5,114 nt of DNA from JACVRW01 sp034664105. Its GTDB lineage: Bacteria; Actinomycetota; Thermoleophilia; Solirubrobacterales; Thermoleophilaceae. The notes under the pieces are model-generated. The model made no database searches. It was not told the DNA's origin and saw only the letters and a list, made by a program, of their open reading frames with translations. The stretch is from assembly GCA_034664105.1 (NCBI GenBank), contig JAXDIH010000250.1:1-5114 (forward strand), read 5' to 3'. Below are positions 1 through 5,114 of this stretch, piece by piece. How positions within the stretch are numbered: position 1 is the stretch's first letter; the number at the start of each line of letters is the position of its first letter. The translations under genes and the position numbers were made by a program.

Positions 1-290
1 TGATCGTTGCGTGGCCCTCGGCGGAGATCTCGGTGATGGGCCCGGAGGGCGCGGTGAACATCATCTTCCGCAAGCAGATCGAGGCTTCCGATGATCCAGA
101 CGCCGCCCGGGCTCAGATGATCGAGGGCATCCGCAAGACGATCGACCCGTACATCGCCGCCGGCAACGCGCTGATCGACGACGTGATCGACCCGCGCGAG
201 ACGCGCCCGACGGTGATCCGGGCGCTGGAGATGGCCCAGACGAAGAGAGTCGAGCGACCTTGGAAGAAACACGGCGTGATGCCCGTCTGA
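1..290 (+). CDS. Acyl-CoA carboxylase carboxyltransferase (beta) subunit, C-terminal part only
   Basis: This is the last 95 codons of a gene that enters from the left edge; the reading frame is complete from base 3 and stops with TGA at 288-290. The visible part carries motifs of the biotin-dependent carboxyltransferase family (propionyl-, acetyl-, methylcrotonyl-CoA carboxylase beta subunits and methylmalonyl-CoA decarboxylase alpha): AWPSAEISVMGPEGAVNI near the start, then DDVIDPRETR, and the typical tail RPWKKHGVMPV. In this family the subunit moves the carboxyl group from carboxybiotin to an acyl-CoA in the cytoplasm. The C-terminal half helps form the CoA and biotin site at the dimer interface. 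Substrate (propionyl-, acetyl- or other acyl-CoA) cannot be decided from this fragment. Its 3' end overlaps the amine oxidase gene by 31 nt, implying co-transcription. Family assignment is firm; subfamily is open. Confidence 0.93.
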   Translation, partial: IVAWPSAEISVMGPEGAVNIIFRKQIEASDDPDAARAQMIEGIRKTIDPYIAAGNALIDDVIDPRETRPTVIRALEMAQTKRVERPWKKHGVMPV

Positions 291-367
291 ACACGACTCG
301 TCGGAGCCTGATCGCGAGCGCGGCGGCGGGCGGAGCTGGCGTGCTGCTGCCCACGACCGCCGCCGCG
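260..367 (+). other. Predicted Tat signal peptide of the amine oxidase
   Basis: Residues 1-36 contain a basic n-region, the twin arginines Arg14-Arg15 followed by Ser-Leu-Ile, a weakly hydrophobic Ala/Gly/Leu stretch (about 17-30), and an Ala-rich end suited to signal peptidase cleavage. A basic KRRKRHRK patch follows before the Rossmann fold begins at about residue 45. Export folded through Tat fits a protein that must load FAD in the cytoplasm. The cleavage position is a guess from the AAA pattern. An RR pair at residues 5-6 lacks the downstream hydrophobic residues and is probably not the signal. Confidence 0.75.
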
Positions 368-1756
368 AAGCGCCGCAAGCGCCACCGCAAGGTCGACGTG
401 GCGATCGTGGGGGCCGGGTTCGCGGGGCTGACGGCGGCGCGCCGGCTGGCCGCCGCCGGCAAGGAGGTCTGCGTGCTCGAGGCGCGCGACCGCGTGGGCG
501 GGCGCACGCTCAACCACCGCGTGCAGAAGGGCGTGATCTCCGAGGTCGGCGGACAGTTCGTAGGACCGACGCAGGACCGCGTGCTGGCGCTCGCCAAGGC
601 CCTTGGCGTCAAGACCTTCAAGACGTACAACGACGGCGACAACGTCCTGCTCCTGAACGGGGCGCTGTCGCGCTATCCGGCCACCCCCGGGCTGGCGCCT
701 GACCCCGACTTCCAGGAGGCGATCCTCAAGGCGATCGGGGCCTTCAACGCGATGGCGGAGGAGGTACCGGTCGAGGCGCCCTGGAACGCGCCCAAGGCCG
801 AGGAGTGGGACAACACCACGCTCGAGCAGTGGAAGGTCCAGAACCTCGGCACGACCGGCTCACGCGCGCTGTTCGACCTCGCCTGCGAGGCGCTCTTCGG
901 CGCGGACCCGCACGAGCTGACCCTGCTCAACGTCGTCGCCTACACCGCCACCGCCGGCAACGAGAAGAACAAAGGTGACTTCTCGAAGCTGATCGCCACC
1001 CCTGGCGGCGCTCAGGAGAGCCGCTTCGTGGGCGGCTCGCAGCGGATCCCGCGGCTCGTGGCGAAGCAGCTCGGCGCGCAAGTGGTGCTGAACGCGCCCG
1101 TTCGCCGCATCCAGCAGGGCAACGGCCGGGTGACCGTTCACGCCGACGGGATCGTGGTCGAGGCGCGCGAGGTGATCGTGGCGGTTCCGCCTGTGCTCGC
1201 GGCCAAGATCCAGTTCGCCCCCAAGCTGCCGGCGGCGCACCTCGAGCTGCTCAAGGGCACCACCCCAGGGCACCTGATCAAGTGGCAGGCGGTGTACGAC
1301 CGCCCTTTTTGGCGGGACGCGGGCCTCAGCGGTCAGGCGGTCTCCGAGGTGGGGCCGGCGAACACCACGTTCGACAACACTCCGCCCTCAGGCAGCCCGG
1401 GGATCCTGTTCGGCTTCGTCGGCGGCGACCAGGCCCGGCCGTTCGCCAAGGCAACGCGCGCCGCGCGCCACGACGCGGTGCTCGGCAACTTCGTCACCTG
1501 CTTCGGCGACGAGGCGCGCAACGTCAAGGCGTCCTTCGAGATGGACTGGTCCCAGGAGGCGTGGACGCGGGGCTGCCCCGTCGGGCACACGCGCGCGAAC
1601 CTGCTGCACCGCTACGGGCACCTGCTGCGCAAGCGCTTCGGCCACGTGCACTGGGCCGGCACCGAGGTCGCCACCTACTGGAGCGGGTACATGGACGGCG
1701 CCGTGCGCTCGGGCGAGGTGGCGGCGCGCGAGGTGCTGGGGGCGCTGCGCCGGTGA
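260..1756 (+). CDS. Flavin monoamine oxidase, Tat-exported
   Basis: A 498-residue FAD amine oxidase of the MAO family, expected to oxidise a primary or secondary amine to an imine/aldehyde with H2O2 release. The N terminus has a twin-arginine signal (TRRSLI, residues 13-18), an Ala/Gly-rich segment and a possible cleavage site after TTAAA (about 36). The Rossmann FAD motif GAGFAG is at 51-56, followed by LEARDRVGGRT (73-83) and GGQFVGPTQ (97-105). Lys341 in HLIKW fits the MAO flavin-N5 lysine. Cys439 fits the covalent FAD cysteine of MAO A/B. The C-terminal FAD motif is HWAGTE...WSGYMDGAV (464-482). No C-terminal membrane helix follows. The start is TTG at 260: it is the only standard start codon that keeps the Tat motif, and AAGAGAG at 243-249 is a fair ribosome site. 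CTG at 287 is a less likely alternative. The gene ends within the GTGA that starts the next gene. Family is very secure; the amine substrate is unknown. Confidence 0.93.
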   Translation: MEETRRDARLNTTRRSLIASAAAGGAGVLLPTTAAAKRRKRHRKVDVAIVGAGFAGLTAARRLAAAGKEVCVLEARDRVGGRTLNHRVQKGVISEVGGQFVGPTQDRVLALAKALGVKTFKTYNDGDNVLLLNGALSRYPATPGLAPDPDFQEAILKAIGAFNAMAEEVPVEAPWNAPKAEEWDNTTLEQWKVQNLGTTGSRALFDLACEALFGADPHELTLLNVVAYTATAGNEKNKGDFSKLIATPGGAQESRFVGGSQRIPRLVAKQLGAQVVLNAPVRRIQQGNGRVTVHADGIVVEAREVIVAVPPVLAAKIQFAPKLPAAHLELLKGTTPGHLIKWQAVYDRPFWRDAGLSGQAVSEVGPANTTFDNTPPSGSPGILFGFVGGDQARPFAKATRAARHDAVLGNFVTCFGDEARNVKASFEMDWSQEAWTRGCPVGHTRANLLHRYGHLLRKRFGHVHWAGTEVATYWSGYMDGAVRSGEVAAREVLGALRR

Positions 1757-2328
1757 AGCCCCTCTTCTTCGAGACCCCCGACCAGTTCGGGGCTTGGCTG
1801 GAGGAGCACCACGAGAGCGGGAGCGAGCTCTGGGTCGGCTTCTACAAGAAGGGCTCGGGGCGGCTGAGCATGACCTGGGGGGAGGCGGTGGAGCAGGCGC
1901 TGCGCTTCGGCTGGATCGACGGCGTGCGCCGCGGCGTCGACGACGAGAGCTATGCGATCCGGTTCACGCCGCGGCGGCCGACCAGCAACTGGAGCGCGAT
2001 CAACGTGGCCAAGGTCGAGGAGCTCAAAGAACGCGGTCTGATGGCGCCGGCGGGCCTGCGCGCGTATGAGGCGCGCACGCCGGAGCGCACGGGGGTCTAC
2101 TCGTTCGAGCGCGCCGAGGCCGCCGTCCTTCCGCCCGACTTCGAGGAGCGCCTGCGCTCCAACGCGGCGGCCACCGACTGGTTCGAAGGGTGCCCGCCGA
2201 GCTACCGCAAGACCGCGATCCACTGGGTGATCAGCGCGAAGAGGGAGGAGACGCGCATGCGTCGGTTGCAGCAGTTGATCGACTGTTCGGCAGAGGGGCG
2301 GACTGTGCCGCCGCTGACGCGCCGATGA
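1753..2328 (+). CDS. YdeI/OmpD-associated family protein
   Basis: A 191-residue protein starting at GTG 1753, which overlaps the stop codon of the amine oxidase as GTGA. The frame stays open upstream of this point, but those codons are only the shadow of the amine oxidase gene. The family pattern is clear: ELWVGFYKKGSG (25-36), EAVEQALRFGWIDG (44-57), IRFTPRRPTSNWS (69-81) and GLMAPAG (95-101). The C-terminal part (about 126-182, including YRKTAIHWVISAKREETR) matches the OmdA-type domain (PF13376, 'bacteriocin-protection, YdeI or OmpD-associated'). The family's biochemical role is unknown, and the name comes from loosely related enterobacterial proteins. No signal peptide or membrane segment is visible, so it is probably cytoplasmic. 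No strong ribosome site precedes it (only GGGGG at 1738-1742), so translation probably depends on coupling to the upstream gene. Family call is confident; function is not known. Confidence 0.88.
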   Translation: MKPLFFETPDQFGAWLEEHHESGSELWVGFYKKGSGRLSMTWGEAVEQALRFGWIDGVRRGVDDESYAIRFTPRRPTSNWSAINVAKVEELKERGLMAPAGLRAYEARTPERTGVYSFERAEAAVLPPDFEERLRSNAAATDWFEGCPPSYRKTAIHWVISAKREETRMRRLQQLIDCSAEGRTVPPLTRR

Positions 2329-3212
2329 GCCGGTTCGAGGATCCGGCGATCGTCGTCTGCTCCATCTCCGGCGCCGTGGCGAGCCGCGAGCAGTGCCCCG
2401 CGATCCCGTACACGCCCGCGGAGTACGCGGCCGAGGCCAAGCGCGCGGTGGACGAGGGCGCGGCGATGATCCACATCCACGCGCGCACGCCTGACGGCGT
2501 GCCCTCGTACGAGGTCGAGGACTTCCGCGCGATCACCGACGCGATCAACGGCGCCGTGGACGACGTGATCGTCAACTACTCGACCGGCGCGATCGGCGTA
2601 CCGGTGGAGAAGCGGATCGAGTACCTGCGCGAGCTGCGTCCCGACGTGGCCGCGCTCAACATGAGCTCGATGAACTACGCGAAGTACTCCGAGCGCCGCA
2701 AGGAATTCGTCTTCAAGGCCGTCTTCGAGAACTCATTCGACACGATCATCCAGTTCCTCGAGGTGATGAACGAGGTCGGGATCCGGCCAGAGCACGAGTG
2801 CTTCGACTCAGGCCACGTGGCCAACCTGGACCCGCTGATCGACATGGGGCTGCTGTCCGAGCCGCTCCAGATCGACTGCGTCATGGGCGTGACCGGCGGC
2901 ATTCGGCCCACGCCGCGCAACCTCGCCCACATGGCTGACCAGGTGCCGGGCGGCCCGGAGGGCCCGAACAACTGGGGCGTGATCGGGATCAGCCGCGACC
3001 AGTGGCGGCTGGTGGCCACCGCCGCGGCGCTGGGCGGGAATGTGCGCGTCGGCCTGGAAGACAACTTCTATCTGCCCGAGGGCGAGATGGCTCGCTCCAA
3101 CGGCGACCTGATCGCCCGCGCGCGGCGCATCGTCGAGGACGTCGGGCGCCGCGTGGCGACCGTCGCCGAGGCGCGCGAGCTGCTCGGCACCCCAAGGAGG
3201 ATCCCCGTATGA
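2325..3212 (+). CDS. Beta-keto acid cleavage enzyme (BKACE, DUF849 family)
   Basis: A 295-residue protein of the Kce/BKACE family (PF05853), a TIM-barrel zinc enzyme that converts a beta-keto acid plus acetyl-CoA into acetoacetate plus a new acyl-CoA. The best known member cleaves 3-keto-5-aminohexanoate in lysine fermentation; others act on dehydrocarnitine and further beta-keto acids. Visible signatures are the zinc pair His50 and His52 (MIHIHARTPDG), the NYSTG loop with Ser86, Glu158 in PEHECFDSGH, and RVGLEDN with Arg241, zinc ligand Glu245 and Asp246. The length is normal for the family. The start ATG at 2325 overlaps the preceding stop as ATGA. No Shine-Dalgarno sequence lies at usable distance, suggesting reinitiation. 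The open frame continues upstream to 2190, but that part only shadows the YdeI-family gene. The residue aligned with Kce Glu14 appears to be Val18, which argues against a positively charged substrate. Family is very secure; substrate is unknown. Confidence 0.95.
   Translation: MSRFEDPAIVVCSISGAVASREQCPAIPYTPAEYAAEAKRAVDEGAAMIHIHARTPDGVPSYEVEDFRAITDAINGAVDDVIVNYSTGAIGVPVEKRIEYLRELRPDVAALNMSSMNYAKYSERRKEFVFKAVFENSFDTIIQFLEVMNEVGIRPEHECFDSGHVANLDPLIDMGLLSEPLQIDCVMGVTGGIRPTPRNLAHMADQVPGGPEGPNNWGVIGISRDQWRLVATAAALGGNVRVGLEDNFYLPEGEMARSNGDLIARARRIVEDVGRRVATVAEARELLGTPRRIPV
3194..3200 (+). promoter_or_regulatory. Strong ribosome binding site for the CaiB/BaiF-family gene
   Basis: AAGGAGG sits 8 nt before the ATG at 3209, a near-perfect match to the 16S rRNA tail. 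It lies inside the last codons of the BKACE gene (encoding PRR). It fixes the start of the downstream protein at 3209 rather than at any upstream in-frame codon. Confidence 0.9.
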
Positions 3213-4429
3213 GTGCGCTTTCTGACATCAAGGTGCTCGACCTGTCGCGGCTGCTGCCGGGCGGGTTCTGCTCGCTGCTGCTCGCCGACTTCGGCGCCGA
3301 TGTGCTGAAGGTCGAGGACACCGGCATGGGCGACTACGTGCGCTGGTCGCCCCCGTATCACGAGGGCGCGGACGAGACCGCCAAGTCGGCCATGTTCCTG
3401 GCGCTCAACCGGGGGAAGCGCTCGATCCGGCTGAACCTCAAGGAGGACGCCGGCCGCGAGGTGCTGCTGAAGCTGGTGCGCGAGCACGACGTGCTGCTCG
3501 AGTCGTTCCGGCCGGGGGTGATGGACCGCCTCGGCGTCGGCTACGAGCGGCTGCGCGAGGAGAACCCCGCGCTCGTGTACTGCGCGATCACCGGCTACGG
3601 CCAGGACGGGCCGTACACCGCTCGCGCCGGTCACGACCTCAACTACCTCGCCCTCAACGGCCTGCTCGACCTGTCGGGCGAAGCCGGCGGTCCGCCGATG
3701 CAGGCGGCCGGCCAGATCGCCGACGTGGGGGGCGGTTCGCTGATGGCCGCGTTCGGCATCCTCGCCGCCCTGCGCGAGCGCGAACGCAGCGGTCAGGGCC
3801 AGCTGGTGGACATCTCGATGTTCGACGGGTCGCTGTCCTGGCTGGCGATGGTGGCGGCGCGCTACCTGGCCGACGGTCAGAAGCTGGTGCGCGGGGACCT
3901 CGAGCTGACCGGGCGGCTGATCTGTTACCGGCCCTACGCGTGCAAGGACGGTTGGGTGACGCTCGGGGCGCTGGAGCCGAAGTTCTGGCAAGCGTGGTGC
4001 CGCGGCGTCGACCGCGAGGATCTGATCGAGAAGCAGTTCGAGGCTCCCGGCTCCGAGGCTCACGCCGACGTGGAGCGGATCTTCGTCGAGCGCACGCGCG
4101 ACGAATGGCACGCGTTCGCCGAGCAGCACGACTGCTGCCTGGAGCCGGTGCTCGCGCTCGACGAGGCGCTGGACTCCGAGCTGGTGCGGGCGCGCGAGAT
4201 GGTCGTCCAGATCGACCAGCCGGGCACCGACGGCGTGTCGCTGCTGGGCGTGCCGGTCAAGCTGTCGCGCACCCCGGGAGCGCCCGCCGGCCCCGGCCCC
4301 GGCCTGGGCGAGCACACGCGTGAGGTGCTGGCCGGCTTGGGCTACAGCGAGGACGAGATCGGCTCGCTGCTGGAGTCGGGCGCGGCCGCCGGCGCGGCTA
4401 CGGACACGCGCGGGAGCTTCATGGCGTGA
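3209..4429 (+). CDS. CaiB/BaiF family protein, alpha-methylacyl-CoA racemase-like
   Basis: A 406-residue cytoplasmic member of the CaiB/BaiF (family III CoA-transferase) superfamily. The N terminus is typical: IKVLDLSRLLPGGFCSLLLADFGADVLKVE (two adjoining motifs, 7-36), then LNRGKRSIRLNLK (66-78), ESFRPGVMDRLGVGY (98-112) and ITGYGQDGPY (127-136). It resembles alpha-methylacyl-CoA racemase (AMACR/Mcr) more than formyl- or carnitine-CoA transferases. The racemase residues His142 (GHDLNY), Asp172 (IADVGGG) and Glu256 (GALEPKFW) are all present, with spacings of 30 and 84 residues that match the human enzyme's His122/Asp152/Glu237 almost exactly. The predicted role is epimerising 2-methyl-branched acyl-CoA esters. 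CoA transfer, using Asp172 as nucleophile, remains possible. The C terminus has the usual GEHTREVLAGLGYSEDEI segment (367-384), then an Ala/Gly-rich tail of about 16 residues. ATG 3209 is supported by a strong ribosome site and overlaps the BKACE stop by 4 nt. Confidence 0.93.
   Translation: MSALSDIKVLDLSRLLPGGFCSLLLADFGADVLKVEDTGMGDYVRWSPPYHEGADETAKSAMFLALNRGKRSIRLNLKEDAGREVLLKLVREHDVLLESFRPGVMDRLGVGYERLREENPALVYCAITGYGQDGPYTARAGHDLNYLALNGLLDLSGEAGGPPMQAAGQIADVGGGSLMAAFGILAALRERERSGQGQLVDISMFDGSLSWLAMVAARYLADGQKLVRGDLELTGRLICYRPYACKDGWVTLGALEPKFWQAWCRGVDREDLIEKQFEAPGSEAHADVERIFVERTRDEWHAFAEQHDCCLEPVLALDEALDSELVRAREMVVQIDQPGTDGVSLLGVPVKLSRTPGAPAGPGPGLGEHTREVLAGLGYSEDEIGSLLESGAAAGAATDTRGSFMA
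4412..4416 (+). promoter_or_regulatory. Ribosome binding site for the MerR-family gene
   Basis: GGGAG lies 9 nt before the GTG at 4426, within the last codons of the CaiB/BaiF-family gene. It supports GTG 4426, whose GTGA overlap repeats the junction style seen elsewhere in this operon, over the internal ATG at 4450. The match is moderate. Confidence 0.6.
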
Positions 4430-5114
4430 CGCAGAACGGCCTGCTCAAGATGAAGGAGTTGGCCGAGGCGAGCGGGGTGAGCGCCGGGACGATCAAGCAC
4501 TATCTGCGCGAGGGGCTGCTGGGCGACGGCGACGAGGTGATCAAGACGTCGCGCAACATGGCCTACTACCCGCCCGAGTTCGTCGAGCGCATCAGGCTGA
4601 TCAAGCAGCTCCAGGAGGAGCGCTTCATGCCGTTGGCGGTGATCAAGTCGATGCTCGACGAGGACCCCGCGCGCGCCCAGGCGCTCGTGGAGCTGGAGGA
4701 CCGCATCCTGGAGCGGGCGCTGGCGGGCGAGAGCAAGCGGGTGTCGGCGGCGGAGCTGAAGCGCCGCTACGACATCCCGCAGGAGGTGCTCGGGCGGCTG
4801 GCCGAGCTGGAGGTGCTCACGCCCAGCTCGCGGGGGTACGGGCAGCGCGACGTGGAGATCGTCGAGGCGATCAGCCGCTTCAGGGCCGGCGGCTACGACG
4901 AGCGCATCGGCTTCACCGTCTACGACACGCTGCGCTACAAGCGCGCCCTGGAGGAGCTCGTCAAGGAGGAGGTCCAGGTGCTGATGGACCGCCTGGCCGG
5001 GGAGATGGACCCCGACCGCGCCGTGGAGCTGATCGCAGCCGGGACGGAGCCGCTGAACGACCTGATCGCGGCGCTGCACCAGAAGTCGCTGGTGGCGGAG
5101 CTGCGCCGGCAGCG
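4426..5114 (+). CDS. MerR-family transcriptional regulator, partial (runs off right edge)
   Basis: At least 229 residues with no stop before the right edge. The start is GTG 4426, overlapping the previous stop as GTGA. Residues 6-80 form a MerR-type winged helix-turn-helix: MKELAEASGVSAGTIKHYLREGLL (9-32 in two halves, helix-turn-helix proper), then the wing and helix with RNMAYYPPEFVERIRLIKQL (43-62) and FMPLAVIKSML (67-77). Residues about 106-150 look like a second, divergent copy: VSAAELKRRYDIPQEVLGRL, LEVLTPS, RGYGQRDVEIVEAI. From about 170 on the sequence is helical and charged, plausibly for dimerisation or effector binding. There is no Cys-based metal site in the visible part. MerR-family regulators control acyl-CoA degradation operons elsewhere (LiuR of branched-chain amino acid catabolism is one), so local control with a CoA-ester or organic ligand is a reasonable inference. 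DNA target and ligand are unknown. Confidence 0.88.
   Translation, partial: MTQNGLLKMKELAEASGVSAGTIKHYLREGLLGDGDEVIKTSRNMAYYPPEFVERIRLIKQLQEERFMPLAVIKSMLDEDPARAQALVELEDRILERALAGESKRVSAAELKRRYDIPQEVLGRLAELEVLTPSSRGYGQRDVEIVEAISRFRAGGYDERIGFTVYDTLRYKRALEELVKEEVQVLMDRLAGEMDPDRAVELIAAGTEPLNDLIAALHQKSLVAELRRQ

Noticed and set aside
61..642. Minus-strand open frame of 193 codons
   Set aside because: Ser/Arg/Ala-rich shadow of the carboxylase end and amine oxidase start, both well supported on the + strand.
1300..1315. CCGCC-CTTTTT-GGCGG inverted repeat resembling a hairpin or terminator
   Set aside because: It encodes the conserved RPFWR motif of the amine oxidase in mid-gene, the T run is in the loop rather than after the stem, and the stem is only 5 bp.
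1282..1752. Possible N-terminal extension of the YdeI-family protein (start at 1282)
   Set aside because: The extension translates the amine oxidase gene in another frame and gives Arg/Gly-rich nonsense. The family homology begins just after GTG 1753.
1675..2223. Minus-strand open frame of 182 codons
   Set aside because: It covers the YdeI-family gene in antisense; low-complexity Arg/Ala/Leu composition and no family signature.
4281..4310. GC-rich repeat and CGCCC/GGGCG inverted repeat near the end of the racemase-like gene
   Set aside because: It encodes a Pro/Gly linker (PAGPGPGLG) before the conserved GEHT segment, with no T run. Codon composition explains it.
3068..4315. Long minus-strand open frame (415 codons) opposite the racemase-like gene
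   Set aside because: Its translation is rich in Arg, Ala, His and Gln with no recognisable motif, while the + strand encodes a clear conserved enzyme. It is a typical antisense shadow in GC-rich DNA.
4312..4429. Ala/Gly-rich C-terminal tail of the racemase-like protein as a separate domain or fusion
   Set aside because: Only about 16 residues follow the normal family end. It is a low-complexity extension with no motif, probably shaped by the overlap with the next gene.
4342..5079. Minus-strand open frame of 245 codons at the right end
   Set aside because: The + strand here encodes the tail of the CaiB/BaiF-family protein and a clear MerR regulator that lacks a stop in the window. The minus-strand product has no motif and shadows it.

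Overview
The window is GC-rich, gene-dense bacterial chromosomal DNA. Every gene reads on the + strand. The codon bias (mostly G or C at third positions), the actinobacterial-style acyl-CoA carboxylase tail, and the mix of CaiB/BaiF, BKACE and MerR genes suggest a high-GC actinobacterium, possibly of the Thermoleophilia/Solirubrobacterales type. That placement is inferred from general character, not from a marker gene.

Layout, left to right: (1) the 3' end of an acyl-CoA carboxylase carboxyltransferase (beta) subunit, ending at 290; (2) a Tat-signal-bearing flavin monoamine oxidase, 260-1756, with a TTG start inside gene 1; (3) a YdeI/OmpD-associated family protein, 1753-2328; (4) a beta-keto acid cleavage enzyme (BKACE, formerly DUF849), 2325-3212; (5) a CaiB/BaiF-family protein carrying the alpha-methylacyl-CoA racemase triad, 3209-4429; (6) a MerR-family regulator with an apparent second MerR-like helix-turn-helix, from 4426 to beyond the right edge. 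Consecutive genes overlap by 31, 4, 4, 4 and 4 nt. There is no intergenic DNA, so no internal promoter or terminator has room outside coding sequence. The simplest reading is one translationally coupled operon whose promoter lies left of the window.

Functionally, genes 1, 4 and 5 all act on CoA thioesters. A BKACE turns a beta-keto acid plus acetyl-CoA into acetoacetate plus a new acyl-CoA. An AMACR-type enzyme would epimerise a 2-methyl-branched acyl-CoA (or a family III CoA-transferase would move CoA). A biotin-dependent carboxylase could take up propionyl-CoA or a related product. The amine oxidase would act outside the cytoplasm and could feed the pathway by oxidising an amine to an aldehyde. 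The MerR protein is the likely local regulator. This combined catabolic route is inference; the substrate cannot be read from the sequence. I found no RNA genes, mobile elements, CRISPR arrays or convincing repeats.
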